Below, piece after piece: positions 26,199 through 34,933 of a DNA stretch of 64,000 bases; the first letter of the stretch is position 1; each line of letters opens with the position of its first letter. This DNA comes from Kolteria novifilia (lineage in GTDB: Bacteria; Planctomycetota; Planctomycetia; Kolteriales; Kolteriaceae): contig CP036279.1 of assembly GCA_007748055.1 (NCBI GenBank), positions 6,882,001 through 6,946,000 of the forward strand. Direction: 5' to 3'. Under the pieces are notes generated by a model, which saw only the letters and a list, made by a program, of their open reading frames with translations, searched no databases and was not told where the DNA came from. The position numbers and the translations under genes are program-made.

Positions 26199-26894
26199 TC
26201 ACGAACGCGCGGAGGACACAGCGTTGTCATCCGTCAGGAAGGCGGCGCGGCGTTCGACCAGGAAGTCGATCCACGCTTCCATCCCGTCGCCTCGCTTCGA
26301 GGCGACGTCGAGCATGGTGATCCCTGGGCGGGCGGACTGGATGTTCGCCTTCATCTGGTCCGCGTCGAATCCGACTGCCTCGGCGATATCGATCTTCGTG
26401 ATCAGCGTCACGTCGGCGGTATTGATCAGCGTCGGGTACTTGAGCGGCTTGTCTTCCCCCTCGGTCACCGAGAGAAGTAAGACGCGCAGGTGCTCGCCAA
26501 GGTCGAAGCTCGTCGGGCAGACGAGATTGCCGACATTCTCGATGAAGAGGAAGTCGAACTCGTCGAGGTTCCAGTCAGCGATCGCTCCGGAGACCATGTC
26601 GGCTTCGAGGTGACAGATGTTGCCGGTCTCGATCTGCTTGGTCGGCGCCCCACTGGTCGCGATCCGGCGGGCGTCGTTCTCGGTCGCGAGATCCCCCACC
26701 ACCGCCGCGATCCGGTAGTCCCGTCCCAACCGCGAGAGCGTGTGCGTCAGCAGTTCGGTCTTCCCCGCTCCGGGGCTCGAGACCAGGTTGACCACGAAGA
26801 GTCCGCGACGCGCGAAGTCCGAGCGCATCTCGCGGGCGATCTCGTCGTTGTGCTTGAGAATCTTCGTGCGGACTTCAAGAATGCGCGGCTTCAT
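26199..26894 (-). CDS. hypB: hydrogenase nickel insertion GTPase HypB
   Basis: A 231-residue SIMIBI-class GTPase that drives Ni2+ insertion into the [NiFe]-hydrogenase large subunit, working with HypA. P-loop SSPGAGKT is at 39-46, VGDL at 66-69, the metal-binding pair C94-H95 lies in GNICHLEADM, and LITKID gives guanine specificity. It lacks the N-terminal CxxCGC nickel site and the His-rich stretch found in some HypB proteins, so it can deliver but probably not store nickel. The start overlaps the end of hypA by 20 bases; the two form an operon divergent from hypCD. Confidence 0.95.
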   Translation of the reverse strand: MKPRILEVRTKILKHNDEIAREMRSDFARRGLFVVNLVSSPGAGKTELLTHTLSRLGRDYRIAAVVGDLATENDARRIATSGAPTKQIETGNICHLEADMVSGAIADWNLDEFDFLFIENVGNLVCPTSFDLGEHLRVLLLSVTEGEDKPLKYPTLINTADVTLITKIDIAEAVGFDADQMKANIQSARPGITMLDVASKRGDGMEAWIDFLVERRAAFLTDDNAVSSARS

Positions 26895-27240
26895 GCGAGT
26901 CGATCTCCAAGGATGCCAACTCCATCTCCCGCCCCGTTCTCATCTCCGGCGTCGGCGTGCCACAGTCGGGACACGTGAATTGATAGATCTCGGGAAGTCG
27001 CTTCACCGCATCGCAGTCGGGACAGTAGACCGTCACCGGCACCTCCTCGATCAGCAACCGGGCCCCCTCGCACATCGTCCCCTCGGCGGCGAAGCCGAAC
27101 GCGAACAAGAGCGCCTCGTGATCGACTCCCGCGAGCGGCCCCAAGCGAACCCGAAGCGACAGCACGCGTTCGGCCCCTTCGTCGCCCGCCGCGTCGCACG
27201 CCACGTCGATCAAGCTGGTGGCGATCGAGAGTTCGTGCAT
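26875..27240 (-). CDS. hypA: hydrogenase maturation nickel metallochaperone HypA
   Basis: A 121-residue nickel chaperone. It starts with MHELSIA, whose His2 binds Ni2+ in known HypA proteins, and has a zinc site made of C73, C76, C90 and C93 (YCPDCD and FTCPDCG). ATG 27240 is chosen because MHE must be N-terminal; the frame runs on to 27375 without family similarity. It overlaps hypB by 20 bases. The 192-bp space to hypC is a divergent promoter region. Confidence 0.95.
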   Translation of the reverse strand: MHELSIATSLIDVACDAAGDEGAERVLSLRVRLGPLAGVDHEALLFAFGFAAEGTMCEGARLLIEEVPVTVYCPDCDAVKRLPEIYQFTCPDCGTPTPEMRTGREMELASLEIDSHEAAHS

Positions 27241-27390
27241 CGCCGTCTCTCCCCGGCACGGGCCAACGGACCTCTCAAGGCACTTGGGCCTCCCCCTTTG
27301 TTCTAGCGAGTTCCCCCGCCGCAGGAATCGACTTCCCGGAACAATCGCGTTTGCATCCGACTTCCCGGACGACACGCGGCCTCGGCGGAA

Positions 27391-27396
27391 TATAAT
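27391..27396 (+). promoter_or_regulatory. probable -10 box of the hypCD operon
   Basis: A perfect TATAAT stands 37 bases before the hypC start codon, within the divergent hypA-hypC spacer. No good -35 box is found 15-18 bases upstream, so an activator or extra contacts may be needed. Confidence 0.4.
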
Positions 27397-27432
27397 CTCA
27401 ACAAGTCCACGAAGTGCTCACGAGGATGGACC

Positions 27433-27750
27433 ATGTGCCTGGCGATCCCGGGACAGATTCACGAAGTGCTCGCCGCGGAGAATCTCGCGGTCGTCGATGT
27501 GCTCGGCGTGCGGCGCCAGATCGGGACCGATCTGCTGCTCGACGATCCCCCCGTTAAGGGCGACTGGGTCCTCGTTCACGTCGGCTTCGCGATGAGCAAG
27601 ATCAGCGAGAAAGACGCCCAGGAGCAGATCGAGTTGCTGCGGATGCTGGGCGAAGCGGCCGAGTCCCGAGACGAGGTCTCCAGCAGTGCCCAGGATCCTC
27701 AAGCCGAGCCGGACGACGCGACCGACTCAAGAGGGGAGCCCACCCCATGA
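27433..27750 (+). CDS. hypC: HypC/HybG/HupF-family hydrogenase chaperone
   Basis: A 105-residue chaperone that, with HypD, carries the Fe(CN)2CO unit to the hydrogenase large subunit. It begins with the signature MCLAIPGQ, whose Cys2 binds iron, and keeps the conserved G-DWVLVHVGFAM segment. The last 25 residues are an acidic Ser/Asp/Glu/Pro tail beyond the usual HypC length. Its stop overlaps the hypD start (ATGA), so the two are translationally coupled. Confidence 0.95.
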   Translation: MCLAIPGQIHEVLAAENLAVVDVLGVRRQIGTDLLLDDPPVKGDWVLVHVGFAMSKISEKDAQEQIELLRMLGEAAESRDEVSSSAQDPQAEPDDATDSRGEPTP

Positions 27751-28856
27751 AATTCGTCGACGAGTTCCGCGACGCCGACCTGATTCGCCGGGCCGCGCGC
27801 GAGATCCACAAGCTCGCGACCAAGGACCGAACCTACCGCATCATGGAAATCTGCGGCGGCCATACGCACTCGATCTTCCGTTTTGGCCTCGCCGACCTGC
27901 TCCCGGAGAACGTCGAACTGATTCACGGCCCCGGCTGTCCCGTCTGTGTCCTGCCGAAGGGGCGGATGGACGAGGGGCTCGAGATGGCCGAAGATCCCAA
28001 CGTCATCCTGACGACTTTCGGCGACATGATGCGCGTTCCCGGCTCCAAGGGCAGCCCCCTCGAAAGCAAAGCCCGCGGCGTCAGCGTTCGCATGGTCTAC
28101 TCACCGCTCGACGCTCTCAAGATCGCCAAGGAAAATCCCGAACGCGAGGTGATCTTCTTCGCGATCGGCTTTGAAACAACCGCGCCGTCGACGGCGTTGA
28201 CCCTTCGCCAGGCACGGGCCCAAGGCATCTCGAACTTCGCGGTCTACTGCAACCACGTGCTGGTGATGCCGGCTCTGCGAGCCCTGCTCGACGATCCCGC
28301 GATGCGTCTCGACGCCTTCATCGGTCCGGGGCACGTCTCGACGGTGATCGGCTGTCGGCCCTACGAGTTTATCGCCCGCGACTACCGCCGGCCGGTCGTC
28401 ATCTCCGGGTTCGAACCGAGCGACCTGCTGCAATCGATCGTCATGATCCTTCGGCAACTCAACGCCGAGGAGCCGAGCATCGAAAATCAATACCGCCGTT
28501 CAGTGCCGCAAGAGGGCAATCGAGCGGCGCTCGCGGTGATGGAGGAGGTCTTCGAGGTGCGTGACACATTCGAATGGCGTGGGCTCGGGTTGATCCCCAA
28601 GTCCGCGATGAAGCTGCGGGAAGCCTACGCGCCGTGGGATGCCGAGGCGCGTGTCGGGATCAAGGGCCTCCGGGTGCTCGATCCCGAGGGAGCCCAATGT
28701 GGGGAAGTGCTCACGGGGCGCACCAAGCCTCACGAGTGTCGCCTCTTTGGTCACGACTGCACCCCCGAGACGCCGGTCGGGGCATTGATGGTGTCGTCCG
28801 AAGGAGCCTGTGCCGCCCAGTACCGCTACGGCCGACGTCCCAACGCTCTCACTTAG
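27747..28856 (+). CDS. hypD: hydrogenase formation protein HypD
   Basis: A 369-residue iron-sulfur scaffold on which the Fe(CN)2CO group is built. Conserved motifs: EICGGHTHSI with C36, GPGCPVCVLPKG with C64 and C67, GFETTAPSTA, FIGPGHVSTVIG and SGFEPSDLL, and C-terminal cysteines near CRLFGHDCTP for the [4Fe-4S] cluster. It starts inside the hypC stop and is followed by a repeat array before hypE. Confidence 0.96.
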   Translation: MKFVDEFRDADLIRRAAREIHKLATKDRTYRIMEICGGHTHSIFRFGLADLLPENVELIHGPGCPVCVLPKGRMDEGLEMAEDPNVILTTFGDMMRVPGSKGSPLESKARGVSVRMVYSPLDALKIAKENPEREVIFFAIGFETTAPSTALTLRQARAQGISNFAVYCNHVLVMPALRALLDDPAMRLDAFIGPGHVSTVIGCRPYEFIARDYRRPVVISGFEPSDLLQSIVMILRQLNAEEPSIENQYRRSVPQEGNRAALAVMEEVFEVRDTFEWRGLGLIPKSAMKLREAYAPWDAEARVGIKGLRVLDPEGAQCGEVLTGRTKPHECRLFGHDCTPETPVGALMVSSEGACAAQYRYGRRPNALT

Positions 28857-28911
28857 GGTTCCACGCGACAGGCTTCCGAGTTCCCCTCTCCCACTGGGAG
28901 AGAGGGGGCTC

Positions 28912-29374
28912 GTAGAAGTGAGGGCGCTTGTCTTCGCGAACCACGGGCGTCATACCGAGCCGGAATCTCCCTCACCCGGCTCACGACGTTCGCCGACCTC
29001 TCCCCAAGGAGAGGTTGAATGAGGAACCCGTAGAAGTGAGGGCGCTTGTCTTCGCGAACCAAGGCCGTCATACCGAGTCGGAATCTCCCTCACCCGGCTC
29101 ACGACATTCGCCGACCTCTCCCCAAGGAGAGGTTGAAGGAGGAACCCGTAGAAGCGAAGGCGCTTGTCTTCGCGAACCACGGGCGTCATACCGAGTCGGA
29201 ATCTCCCTCACCCGGCTCACGACATTCGCCGACCTCTCCCCAAGGAGAGGTTGAAGGAGGAACCCGTAGAAGCGAAGGCGCTTGTCTTCGCGAACCACGG
29301 GCGTCATACCGAGTCGGAATCTCCCTCACCCGGCTCACGACGTTCGCCGACCTCTCCCCAAGGAGAGGTTGAGT
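28912..29374. repeat. 118-bp tandem array, four units
   Basis: Unit boundaries (GAGGAACCCGTAGAAG) fall at 29021, 29139, 29257 and 29375, exactly 118 bp apart; the first unit starts near 28912 with a divergent edge. Each unit holds the stem CCTCTCC-CCAA-GGAGAGG and the core ATCTCCCTCACCCGGCTCAC. The core is the reverse complement of that in the 143-bp repeats at 1447 and 1659. Units two to four differ at only a few positions. Confidence 0.93.
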
Positions 29375-29387
29375 GAGGAACCCGTAG

Positions 29388-29405
29388 GGTGGGTCTTGAC
29401 CCACC
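29388..29405. repeat. 18-bp GGTGGGTC palindrome, copy 1
   Basis: GGTGGGTC and GACCCACC arms around TT, preceded by CCCGTAG. Further copies are at 32908-32925 (inside the hypF stop) and 33006-33023. This places copies on both sides of hypE-hypF. Confidence 0.8.
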
Positions 29406-29595
29406 ATTTTGGTCACTCGTAGGCTGGGCTTGTGCTGCCCACCAAGCCTTGGCGGCGATGTTGGGCGAGGCATTGCCCGCACCGGCTGACCAGCAGCCAG
29501 TGGCCCCCGACGCGCGATGCACCTCGGTGCCATCTCTCCGTCAGTCGAATACCGATGCTTGTTGCCCTGTTCCCGATCACCGATGGCCCATCACC

Positions 29596-30612
29596 ATGAC
29601 CTCAGCGTTTCGCGACCCCACCATCCAGATGGCCCACGGCGCCGGAGGCCAAGCGAGCCGGCGGTTGATCGAGGGGCTGCTCCGCCCGGCGTTCGGCAAC
29701 GACCTGCTCGATCCCCTCGCCGACGCCGCCCTCTTGCCCGGCGGGCTGGCGCTGACCACCGACAGCTTCGTCGTCCATCCGCTCGCCTTCCCCGGCGGGT
29801 CGATCGGCGAGCTGGCGGTCCACGGGACGATCAACGACCTGGCCGTCTCCGGAGCGACGCCGATCGCGCTGACGGCGAGCTTGATCCTGGAAGCGGGCCT
29901 CGAACGCGAGATTCTCGAACGCGAAGTCCGGGCGATGGCCGAGGCGGCCAACCGCGCCGGATGCCCGATCGCCACCGGCGACACCAAGGTCGTCGAGCAC
30001 GGCAAGGCGGATGGTCTCTACATCAACACAACGGGTCTCGGCCGTCTCCATCCCAACGCCTCGCTTGGTGCCGACCGGGTGACACCGGGAGACAAGATTC
30101 TGTTGTCGGGAGCGATCGCCGATCATGGGGTCGCGATCATGCTCGCACGCGACGAACTCGCGATGGAGTCCGATGTCCGCAGCGACACGCGTTCGGTCTT
30201 GCCGTTGACGACGGCGCTGCTCGACGCTTGGGGAGCGGAGATCAAGTGGATGCGGGACGCGACTCGGGGAGGCATCGCCACGGTCCTCAACGAACTCGCC
30301 CACGATGCCGATGTCGGCGTCGTGCTGACCGAGGAAGCGGTTCCGATCCACGACGCGGTGCGCGGAGCGTGCGAGTTGCTTGGCCTGGAGCCCTACCATG
30401 TCGCCAACGAGGGGCAGTATCTCGCGGTCGTCAGCGCAGCCGTGGCCGAGGAAGCCCTCGAACAACTCCGGGCGATCGAGGGGGGCGACGAAGCGGCCCT
30501 GATCGGTGAAGTGAGCGACGCGTCACGGCGGCTCGTTCTCGGCAAGACACCCTTTGGCGGCACACGCGTCATCGACATGCTGATCGGTGATCCCCTGCCG
30601 CGAATCTGTTAA
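29596..30612 (+). CDS. hypE: hydrogenase expression/formation protein HypE
   Basis: A 338-residue enzyme that dehydrates the carbamoyl group received from HypF to a thiocyanate on its C-terminal cysteine, supplying the CN ligands. It has the N-terminal MAHGAGG, the PurM-like ATP-binding segments (GDTKVVEHGKADG, DATRGGIATVLNELA) and the expected C-terminal tail PRIC with the acceptor Cys last. ATG 29596 is chosen as the start of family-like sequence; the frame runs upstream to 29389 through repeat DNA. hypF begins 12 bases downstream. Confidence 0.95.
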   Translation: MTSAFRDPTIQMAHGAGGQASRRLIEGLLRPAFGNDLLDPLADAALLPGGLALTTDSFVVHPLAFPGGSIGELAVHGTINDLAVSGATPIALTASLILEAGLEREILEREVRAMAEAANRAGCPIATGDTKVVEHGKADGLYINTTGLGRLHPNASLGADRVTPGDKILLSGAIADHGVAIMLARDELAMESDVRSDTRSVLPLTTALLDAWGAEIKWMRDATRGGIATVLNELAHDADVGVVLTEEAVPIHDAVRGACELLGLEPYHVANEGQYLAVVSAAVAEEALEQLRAIEGGDEAALIGEVSDASRRLVLGKTPFGGTRVIDMLIGDPLPRIC

Positions 30613-30624
30613 CAAGAGAGCCCG

Positions 30625-32919
30625 ATGGCGCGACGTCCCTCCGCCGAGACCGATGAGGTGATCGCCCGCGAGGTGACGATCCGCGGCGTGGTTCAGGGGG
30701 TTGGCTTCCGGCCCTACGTCTATCGCCTCGCCCACGAACACCACCTGGCGGGTTGGGTATGCAACGACGAACGGGGCGTTCGGCTCCTCCTCGAAGGCCC
30801 CTCGTCGCGAGTCGGCGCCTTTCTCGACGCGCTCCCCCAACAAGCTCCCCCAGCGTCGACGATCATCAAGCTCGACGTTTGCGATACCGACGTGAGCGGA
30901 CTGGTGTCGTTCGAACTGAGGGCCAGTACGCGGTCGGCGGCCCCGACGGTTCGCATCTCTCCCGACCTGGCGGTGTGCGAGGAGTGCCTCGCGGAGATGC
31001 GCGATCCCTCCGATCGTCGTCATGGCTACGCGTACATCAACTGCACGAACTGCGGTCCTCGCTACTCGCTGATCACGGCGTTGCCCTACGATCGACCCAA
31101 GACGACGATGGCCGCCTGGCCCCTCTGTTCCGCCTGCGCCGCGGAGTACGGCGACCCGCTCGATCGCCGCTTCCACGCGCAGCCGGTCGCCTGTCCCACG
31201 TGCGGACCGACCTATCGGCTCCTCGTCGACGATGACGTTCAGGCGGAGGGCCCCGAAGCGATCAAGGTGGCGGCCGCGATGTTGCGGGAAGGTCGAATCG
31301 TGGCCGTGAAAGGAGTTGGCGGCTACCACTTGGTCAGCGATGCTCGGAACGTGGCGGCGGTGGCGGCCCTGCGCGAGCGAAAGTACCGCAAGGAGAAACC
31401 GTTCGCGATCATGGCGCGCGATCTGGACGAGGCGGAGGCGATCGTCGACCTAAACGCTACCAGCCGCAAGTTCCTCGTCGGGACCGCGCGGCCGATCGTG
31501 CTCGCGCCGGCGAAGATGGTGCTACCACTGGTCGCCCCGGATCAGTCGCGACTCGGGGTGATGCTTCCCTATGCGCCGCTGCATCATCTTCTTTTCGACG
31601 CGGGGGCGCCCGCCGCGTTGGTGATGACCAGTGGGAATCGTTCGAGCGAACCGATCGCCTTCACCGACGACGAAGCGCGGACTCAGCTCGAGGGGATCGC
31701 GGACGCCTTCCTCGTCGGGGAACGGCCGATCGCCCGGCGCGTCGATGACTCGGTGGTGACCGTTCAGGGCGAGCGGCCGATGATGCTCCGCCGGTCGCGC
31801 GGCTACTCGCCCGGCGTCGTCGCGGCGTTGCCTCCCGGTCGCCCCATCCTCGCGGTCGGGGCCGATCTGAAGAACGCGATCGCCCTAGTCGTTGAAGGCG
31901 ATGTCGTCGTCAGTCAGCATCTCGGCGATCTGGCCGACTACCGAACGCGCCAGGCCTTCGAGCAGACCATTGACGATCTCTTGGAAATGTACGATGTCCC
32001 GCGATCAGAGCTCGTGGTCGTTCACGATCTTCACCCGGAGTACGTCTCCACCGGGTGGGCCCGCGAACGTTTCCCCGAGCAATGCCTGGCGGTCCAGCAC
32101 CACCACGCTCACCTCGCGTCGGTGCTCGCGGAGCACTCGCTGAGGGATCAACGCGTGGTCGGACTCGCCCTCGATGGGACCGGCTATGGGTGCGATGGAA
32201 CGATCTGGGGATGCGAGATTCTGGTCGGCTCGCTCGAGGAGGGCTTCCAGCGTCGTGGGCATCTACCGCCGGTGCCGCTTCCGGGGGGCGATGCGGCGGC
32301 CCGCTATCCCGTGCAGGCGGCGGCGGGCTTTCTCGCGGGGCTGAGCAAGCTACCCGATCTCCGGGCGGCGCCCATTCACTTTCCCGAGCGCTTCGATCGA
32401 GCAATGAGCCTGGTCGAGCGCGGCGTGCGCTGCTTTCCCTCCTCCTCGGCGGGGAGGATGTTCGACGCCGTCGCGGCGCTGCTTGGGTTCACGCGCGAGG
32501 CCTCGTTCGAAGGGCAGCCGGCGATGTGGCTCGAACATCAGGCCGAGCAGGCGTCCGGCATGGATGCCTATCCGGTGGAGGAACTGGCGAGCGGCCCACT
32601 CTTGGAGCACATCATCGCCGATCGGATCGTGGGGCGCCCGATCGGCGAGATCGCGGGAGCCTTCCATGCGAGCCTGGCGCGGGTCCTGTCAATCGCCGCC
32701 GCTCGAGTCGGCCGGGAGGAGTCAATCGCCGTGGTCGCGTTGTCGGGGGGTGTCTTTCAGAACCGCTTGCTTGTCGATTCGTTGGAGGCGTCGCTCCAAC
32801 GGGAAGGGTTTCACGTCCTCACGAATGAGGCCGTCCCCGTCAACGATGGTGGCATCAGCCTGGGGCAAGCGGCGCTCGCATCCACGGCACTCGCCGGCCA
32901 TCCGCGGGGTGGGTCTTGA
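30625..32919 (+). CDS. hypF: carbamoyltransferase HypF
   Basis: A 764-residue protein that makes carbamoyl-adenylate from carbamoyl phosphate and ATP and transfers the carbamoyl group to HypE. Domains in order: acylphosphatase (about 15-105, GVVQGVGFRPYVYRLA), zinc-finger pairs C118/C121, C140/C143, C168/C171 and C190/C193, a YrdC-like domain (about 205-395), and a Kae1-like domain with HHAHLASVLAEH and LDGTGYG. ATG 30625 follows AAGAGAG. The final residues RGGS and the stop lie within a dispersed palindrome, so the natural C-terminus has been replaced or trimmed by a repeat insertion. Confidence 0.96.
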   Translation: MARRPSAETDEVIAREVTIRGVVQGVGFRPYVYRLAHEHHLAGWVCNDERGVRLLLEGPSSRVGAFLDALPQQAPPASTIIKLDVCDTDVSGLVSFELRASTRSAAPTVRISPDLAVCEECLAEMRDPSDRRHGYAYINCTNCGPRYSLITALPYDRPKTTMAAWPLCSACAAEYGDPLDRRFHAQPVACPTCGPTYRLLVDDDVQAEGPEAIKVAAAMLREGRIVAVKGVGGYHLVSDARNVAAVAALRERKYRKEKPFAIMARDLDEAEAIVDLNATSRKFLVGTARPIVLAPAKMVLPLVAPDQSRLGVMLPYAPLHHLLFDAGAPAALVMTSGNRSSEPIAFTDDEARTQLEGIADAFLVGERPIARRVDDSVVTVQGERPMMLRRSRGYSPGVVAALPPGRPILAVGADLKNAIALVVEGDVVVSQHLGDLADYRTRQAFEQTIDDLLEMYDVPRSELVVVHDLHPEYVSTGWARERFPEQCLAVQHHHAHLASVLAEHSLRDQRVVGLALDGTGYGCDGTIWGCEILVGSLEEGFQRRGHLPPVPLPGGDAAARYPVQAAAGFLAGLSKLPDLRAAPIHFPERFDRAMSLVERGVRCFPSSSAGRMFDAVAALLGFTREASFEGQPAMWLEHQAEQASGMDAYPVEELASGPLLEHIIADRIVGRPIGEIAGAFHASLARVLSIAAARVGREESIAVVALSGGVFQNRLLVDSLEASLQREGFHVLTNEAVPVNDGGISLGQAALASTALAGHPRGGS

Positions 32920-33023
32920 CCCACCTCTTCCTTTTGTAGGGCGGGCCCGCGGCCCACCGGATCGGTCGACAGCCAGCGAATTCGTAGCCACTTCAATCCG
33001 GAAATGGTGGGTCGAGACCCACC
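32908..33023. repeat. two GGTGGGTC palindromes flanking the hypF end
   Basis: Copy 2 is at 32908-32925 (arms around TT; the TGA stop of hypF is inside it). Copy 3 at 33006-33023 is a perfect palindrome with GA in the middle. Between them, GTAGGGCGGGCCCGCGGCCC is a related variant. The rest of the hypF-asd spacer to 33133 has no gene. Confidence 0.8.
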
Positions 33024-33133
33024 CTACGCGAGGACCACGTGTGACAAGAGTCTGTCAGCCGAAAGTCGGCGAGATCCCGGCTCCGGCTGATCAGTGGCCA
33101 GTGGCGCCCAAGTCGTCTGGGCAAACGGTAGCC

Positions 33134-34153
33134 TTACGCGCTGGCCGGCGAGAGCTTGAGCAGGTGCTCGGCGATCTGGACGGCGTTGGTGGCGGCTCCC
33201 TTGCGAAGATTGTCGGCGACGACCCAAAGGTTCAGCCCATAGGGGACCGTCGGGTCGCGACGGATGCGGCCGACGAAGACCTCGTCACGCCCGACCGAGG
33301 CCTTGGCCAGGGGGACGTTGCCCGCGACGGGATCGTCGAGGACGATGACCCCGGGAGCCGCGGCGAGCGCTTCACGGGCCGCCTCGGGAGAGACCGGCCT
33401 CTCGAACTCGAGGTTGATCGACTCGCTGTGGCCGCAGCGGACGGGAACGCGGACGCAAGTCACGGTGACGCCGAGCGACTCCTCCCCGAGGATCTTGCGC
33501 GTCTCGTTGACCATCTTCCACTCTTCCTCGGAATAGCCCTCGTCGCCGATGGTCCAATCGTCGGGCAAGCAATTGTCCAAGAGTTGGTGCTTATGAGCGG
33601 TCGGTTCGGGCACGCCATCGGGATGACATGCGTGGGCGAGTTGGCGTTCGAAGTCCTCGAGCCCCTTGCCCCCTTTGCCGCTGGAGGCCTGGTAAGTGCT
33701 AACGACGACTCGCTTGAGCCCGCCGAGATCGTGGAGCGGCTTGAGCGCGACGACCATCTGAATCGTCGAGCAGTTGGGATTGGCGATGATCCCCTTGTGC
33801 TTGGCGATCGCTTCGGGGTTGACCTCGGGAACGACGAGCGGGACCTCGGGATCCATGCGAAAGGCGCTGGAGTTGTCGACGACGACGGCTCCCGCCTTGG
33901 CGGCGATGGGGCTAAATTCCCGGCTGATCGAGGAGGGGGTGCTCGAGAGGATAATATCGAGTCCCTTGAAGGCGTCGGGGCCGATCGCTTTGACGACGTG
34001 GTTCTCGTTTCGGAACTTCAGGGTCGTGCCGGCGCTACGCTCCGAGGCGAGAAACGTGATCGTGTCGTACGGAAGATTCCGTTCATCAACGATCTGGCGC
34101 ATGACTTCGCCCACCGCGCCGGTTGCCCCCATGATGCCGAGACTAATACCCAC
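33134..34153 (-). CDS. asd: aspartate-semialdehyde dehydrogenase
   Basis: A 339-residue NADPH enzyme that reduces aspartyl phosphate to aspartate semialdehyde for lysine/diaminopimelate, threonine and methionine synthesis. GATGAVG at 9-15 binds NADP; the catalytic cysteine is C128 in NPNCSTIQ; the RVPVRCGHSESI segment carries the catalytic His and Arg region. The start is GTG 34153, with AAGGGAA eight bases before it. No other aspartate-pathway gene adjoins. Confidence 0.95.
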   Translation of the reverse strand: MGISLGIMGATGAVGEVMRQIVDERNLPYDTITFLASERSAGTTLKFRNENHVVKAIGPDAFKGLDIILSSTPSSISREFSPIAAKAGAVVVDNSSAFRMDPEVPLVVPEVNPEAIAKHKGIIANPNCSTIQMVVALKPLHDLGGLKRVVVSTYQASSGKGGKGLEDFERQLAHACHPDGVPEPTAHKHQLLDNCLPDDWTIGDEGYSEEEWKMVNETRKILGEESLGVTVTCVRVPVRCGHSESINLEFERPVSPEAAREALAAAPGVIVLDDPVAGNVPLAKASVGRDEVFVGRIRRDPTVPYGLNLWVVADNLRKGAATNAVQIAEHLLKLSPASA

Positions 34154-34933
34154 GATTCAGTTCCCTTCGATTGAGACTCCCTCTCTCGCGAGAGGCTGGC
34201 GAGTCGCTTCGTTCACGCTCCCCATGACTCGGCATTTTAGAAAAAGGTTCGCAACCGAGCCAGAATCGGGCCGATCAGCCCCGATTCGCGGGTCAACGGA
34301 GACGCAACGGCGCCATTTTCGACCAATTCGGCGCCAAAGTGCCCCGAAAGTCATCACGTGGCGTCCCAATATTCGGCCAAACCGGGCGAACGAGAGAAAC
34401 GATTCGGCGGAAGTGGCGATGTTCCTGTCCCCGTTGCCGGCGCCGCGAGCAAGAGAGTGACGAGGATGCGCGAACGTTTGGGAAACGCGACGGCTCTCCG
34501 AGGGGTAGAAGACGTGGCGGGCGGTCCGTGCCGGGGCGGGCACCTTGGGGACCGATTGGTTCCCATGAAGGGAGATTGCCGCTTGACAGGAAAAGCGAGC
34601 TATGGTCGAATTCATACAGACGTATGAATTAGTGCGTTCCCGGGACCGAATTCCCCCAACATTTGAGCAAACGGCGTTCTTCGATTTCAGTATCAACCCT
34701 ATAGTTCGACGGCTGCGTCCCAGGCGGGCGGACGCGCGATCGAACCAAGTGCGTCACCGAATGACGAGGGCCCAGGAACCGGTCCTCTCTCCGTTCGCGA
34801 TCCAAGGATACTTCGCCGTTTCGGCGCCGTCCCGCGCGAACCGTTGACAGAAGCTGTCGATTGGGGCGCCAAACCGACGTTCCATCGTTAGGGCAACACA
34901 ACTCTCGATTCCTCAGGCGAGGACACCAATTCC
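34154..34933. other. divergent gene-free stretch with promoter and operator
   Basis: No supported gene in about 780 bp between asd (minus) and the efflux adaptor (plus). Frames that are open here lack ribosome sites and domain signals. It holds the promoter/operator candidate at 34583-34630, and a second TTGACA at 34844 without a good -10 box. Confidence 0.55.
34583..34630 (+). promoter_or_regulatory. candidate promoter with overlapping operator palindrome
   Basis: TTGACA at 34583-34588, a 17-base spacer, and TCGAAT (four of six -10 bases) at 34606-34611. A perfect inverted repeat with 9-bp arms AATTCATAC and GTATGAATT around AGAC covers 34609-34630, overlapping the -10 box and the expected start site. 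This is how a repressor such as a TetR-family efflux regulator would bind, but no regulator gene is adjacent. The efflux operon starts about 300 bp downstream. Confidence 0.45.

Larger units (their letters stand above)
28857..29595. other. gene-free stretch between hypD and hypE
   Basis: Occupied mainly by the 118-bp tandem array, then a GGTGGGTC palindrome at 29388 and about 190 bp without clear features. No gene is supported. If hypCDEF is one operon, this is transcribed as a highly structured spacer. Confidence 0.75.
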
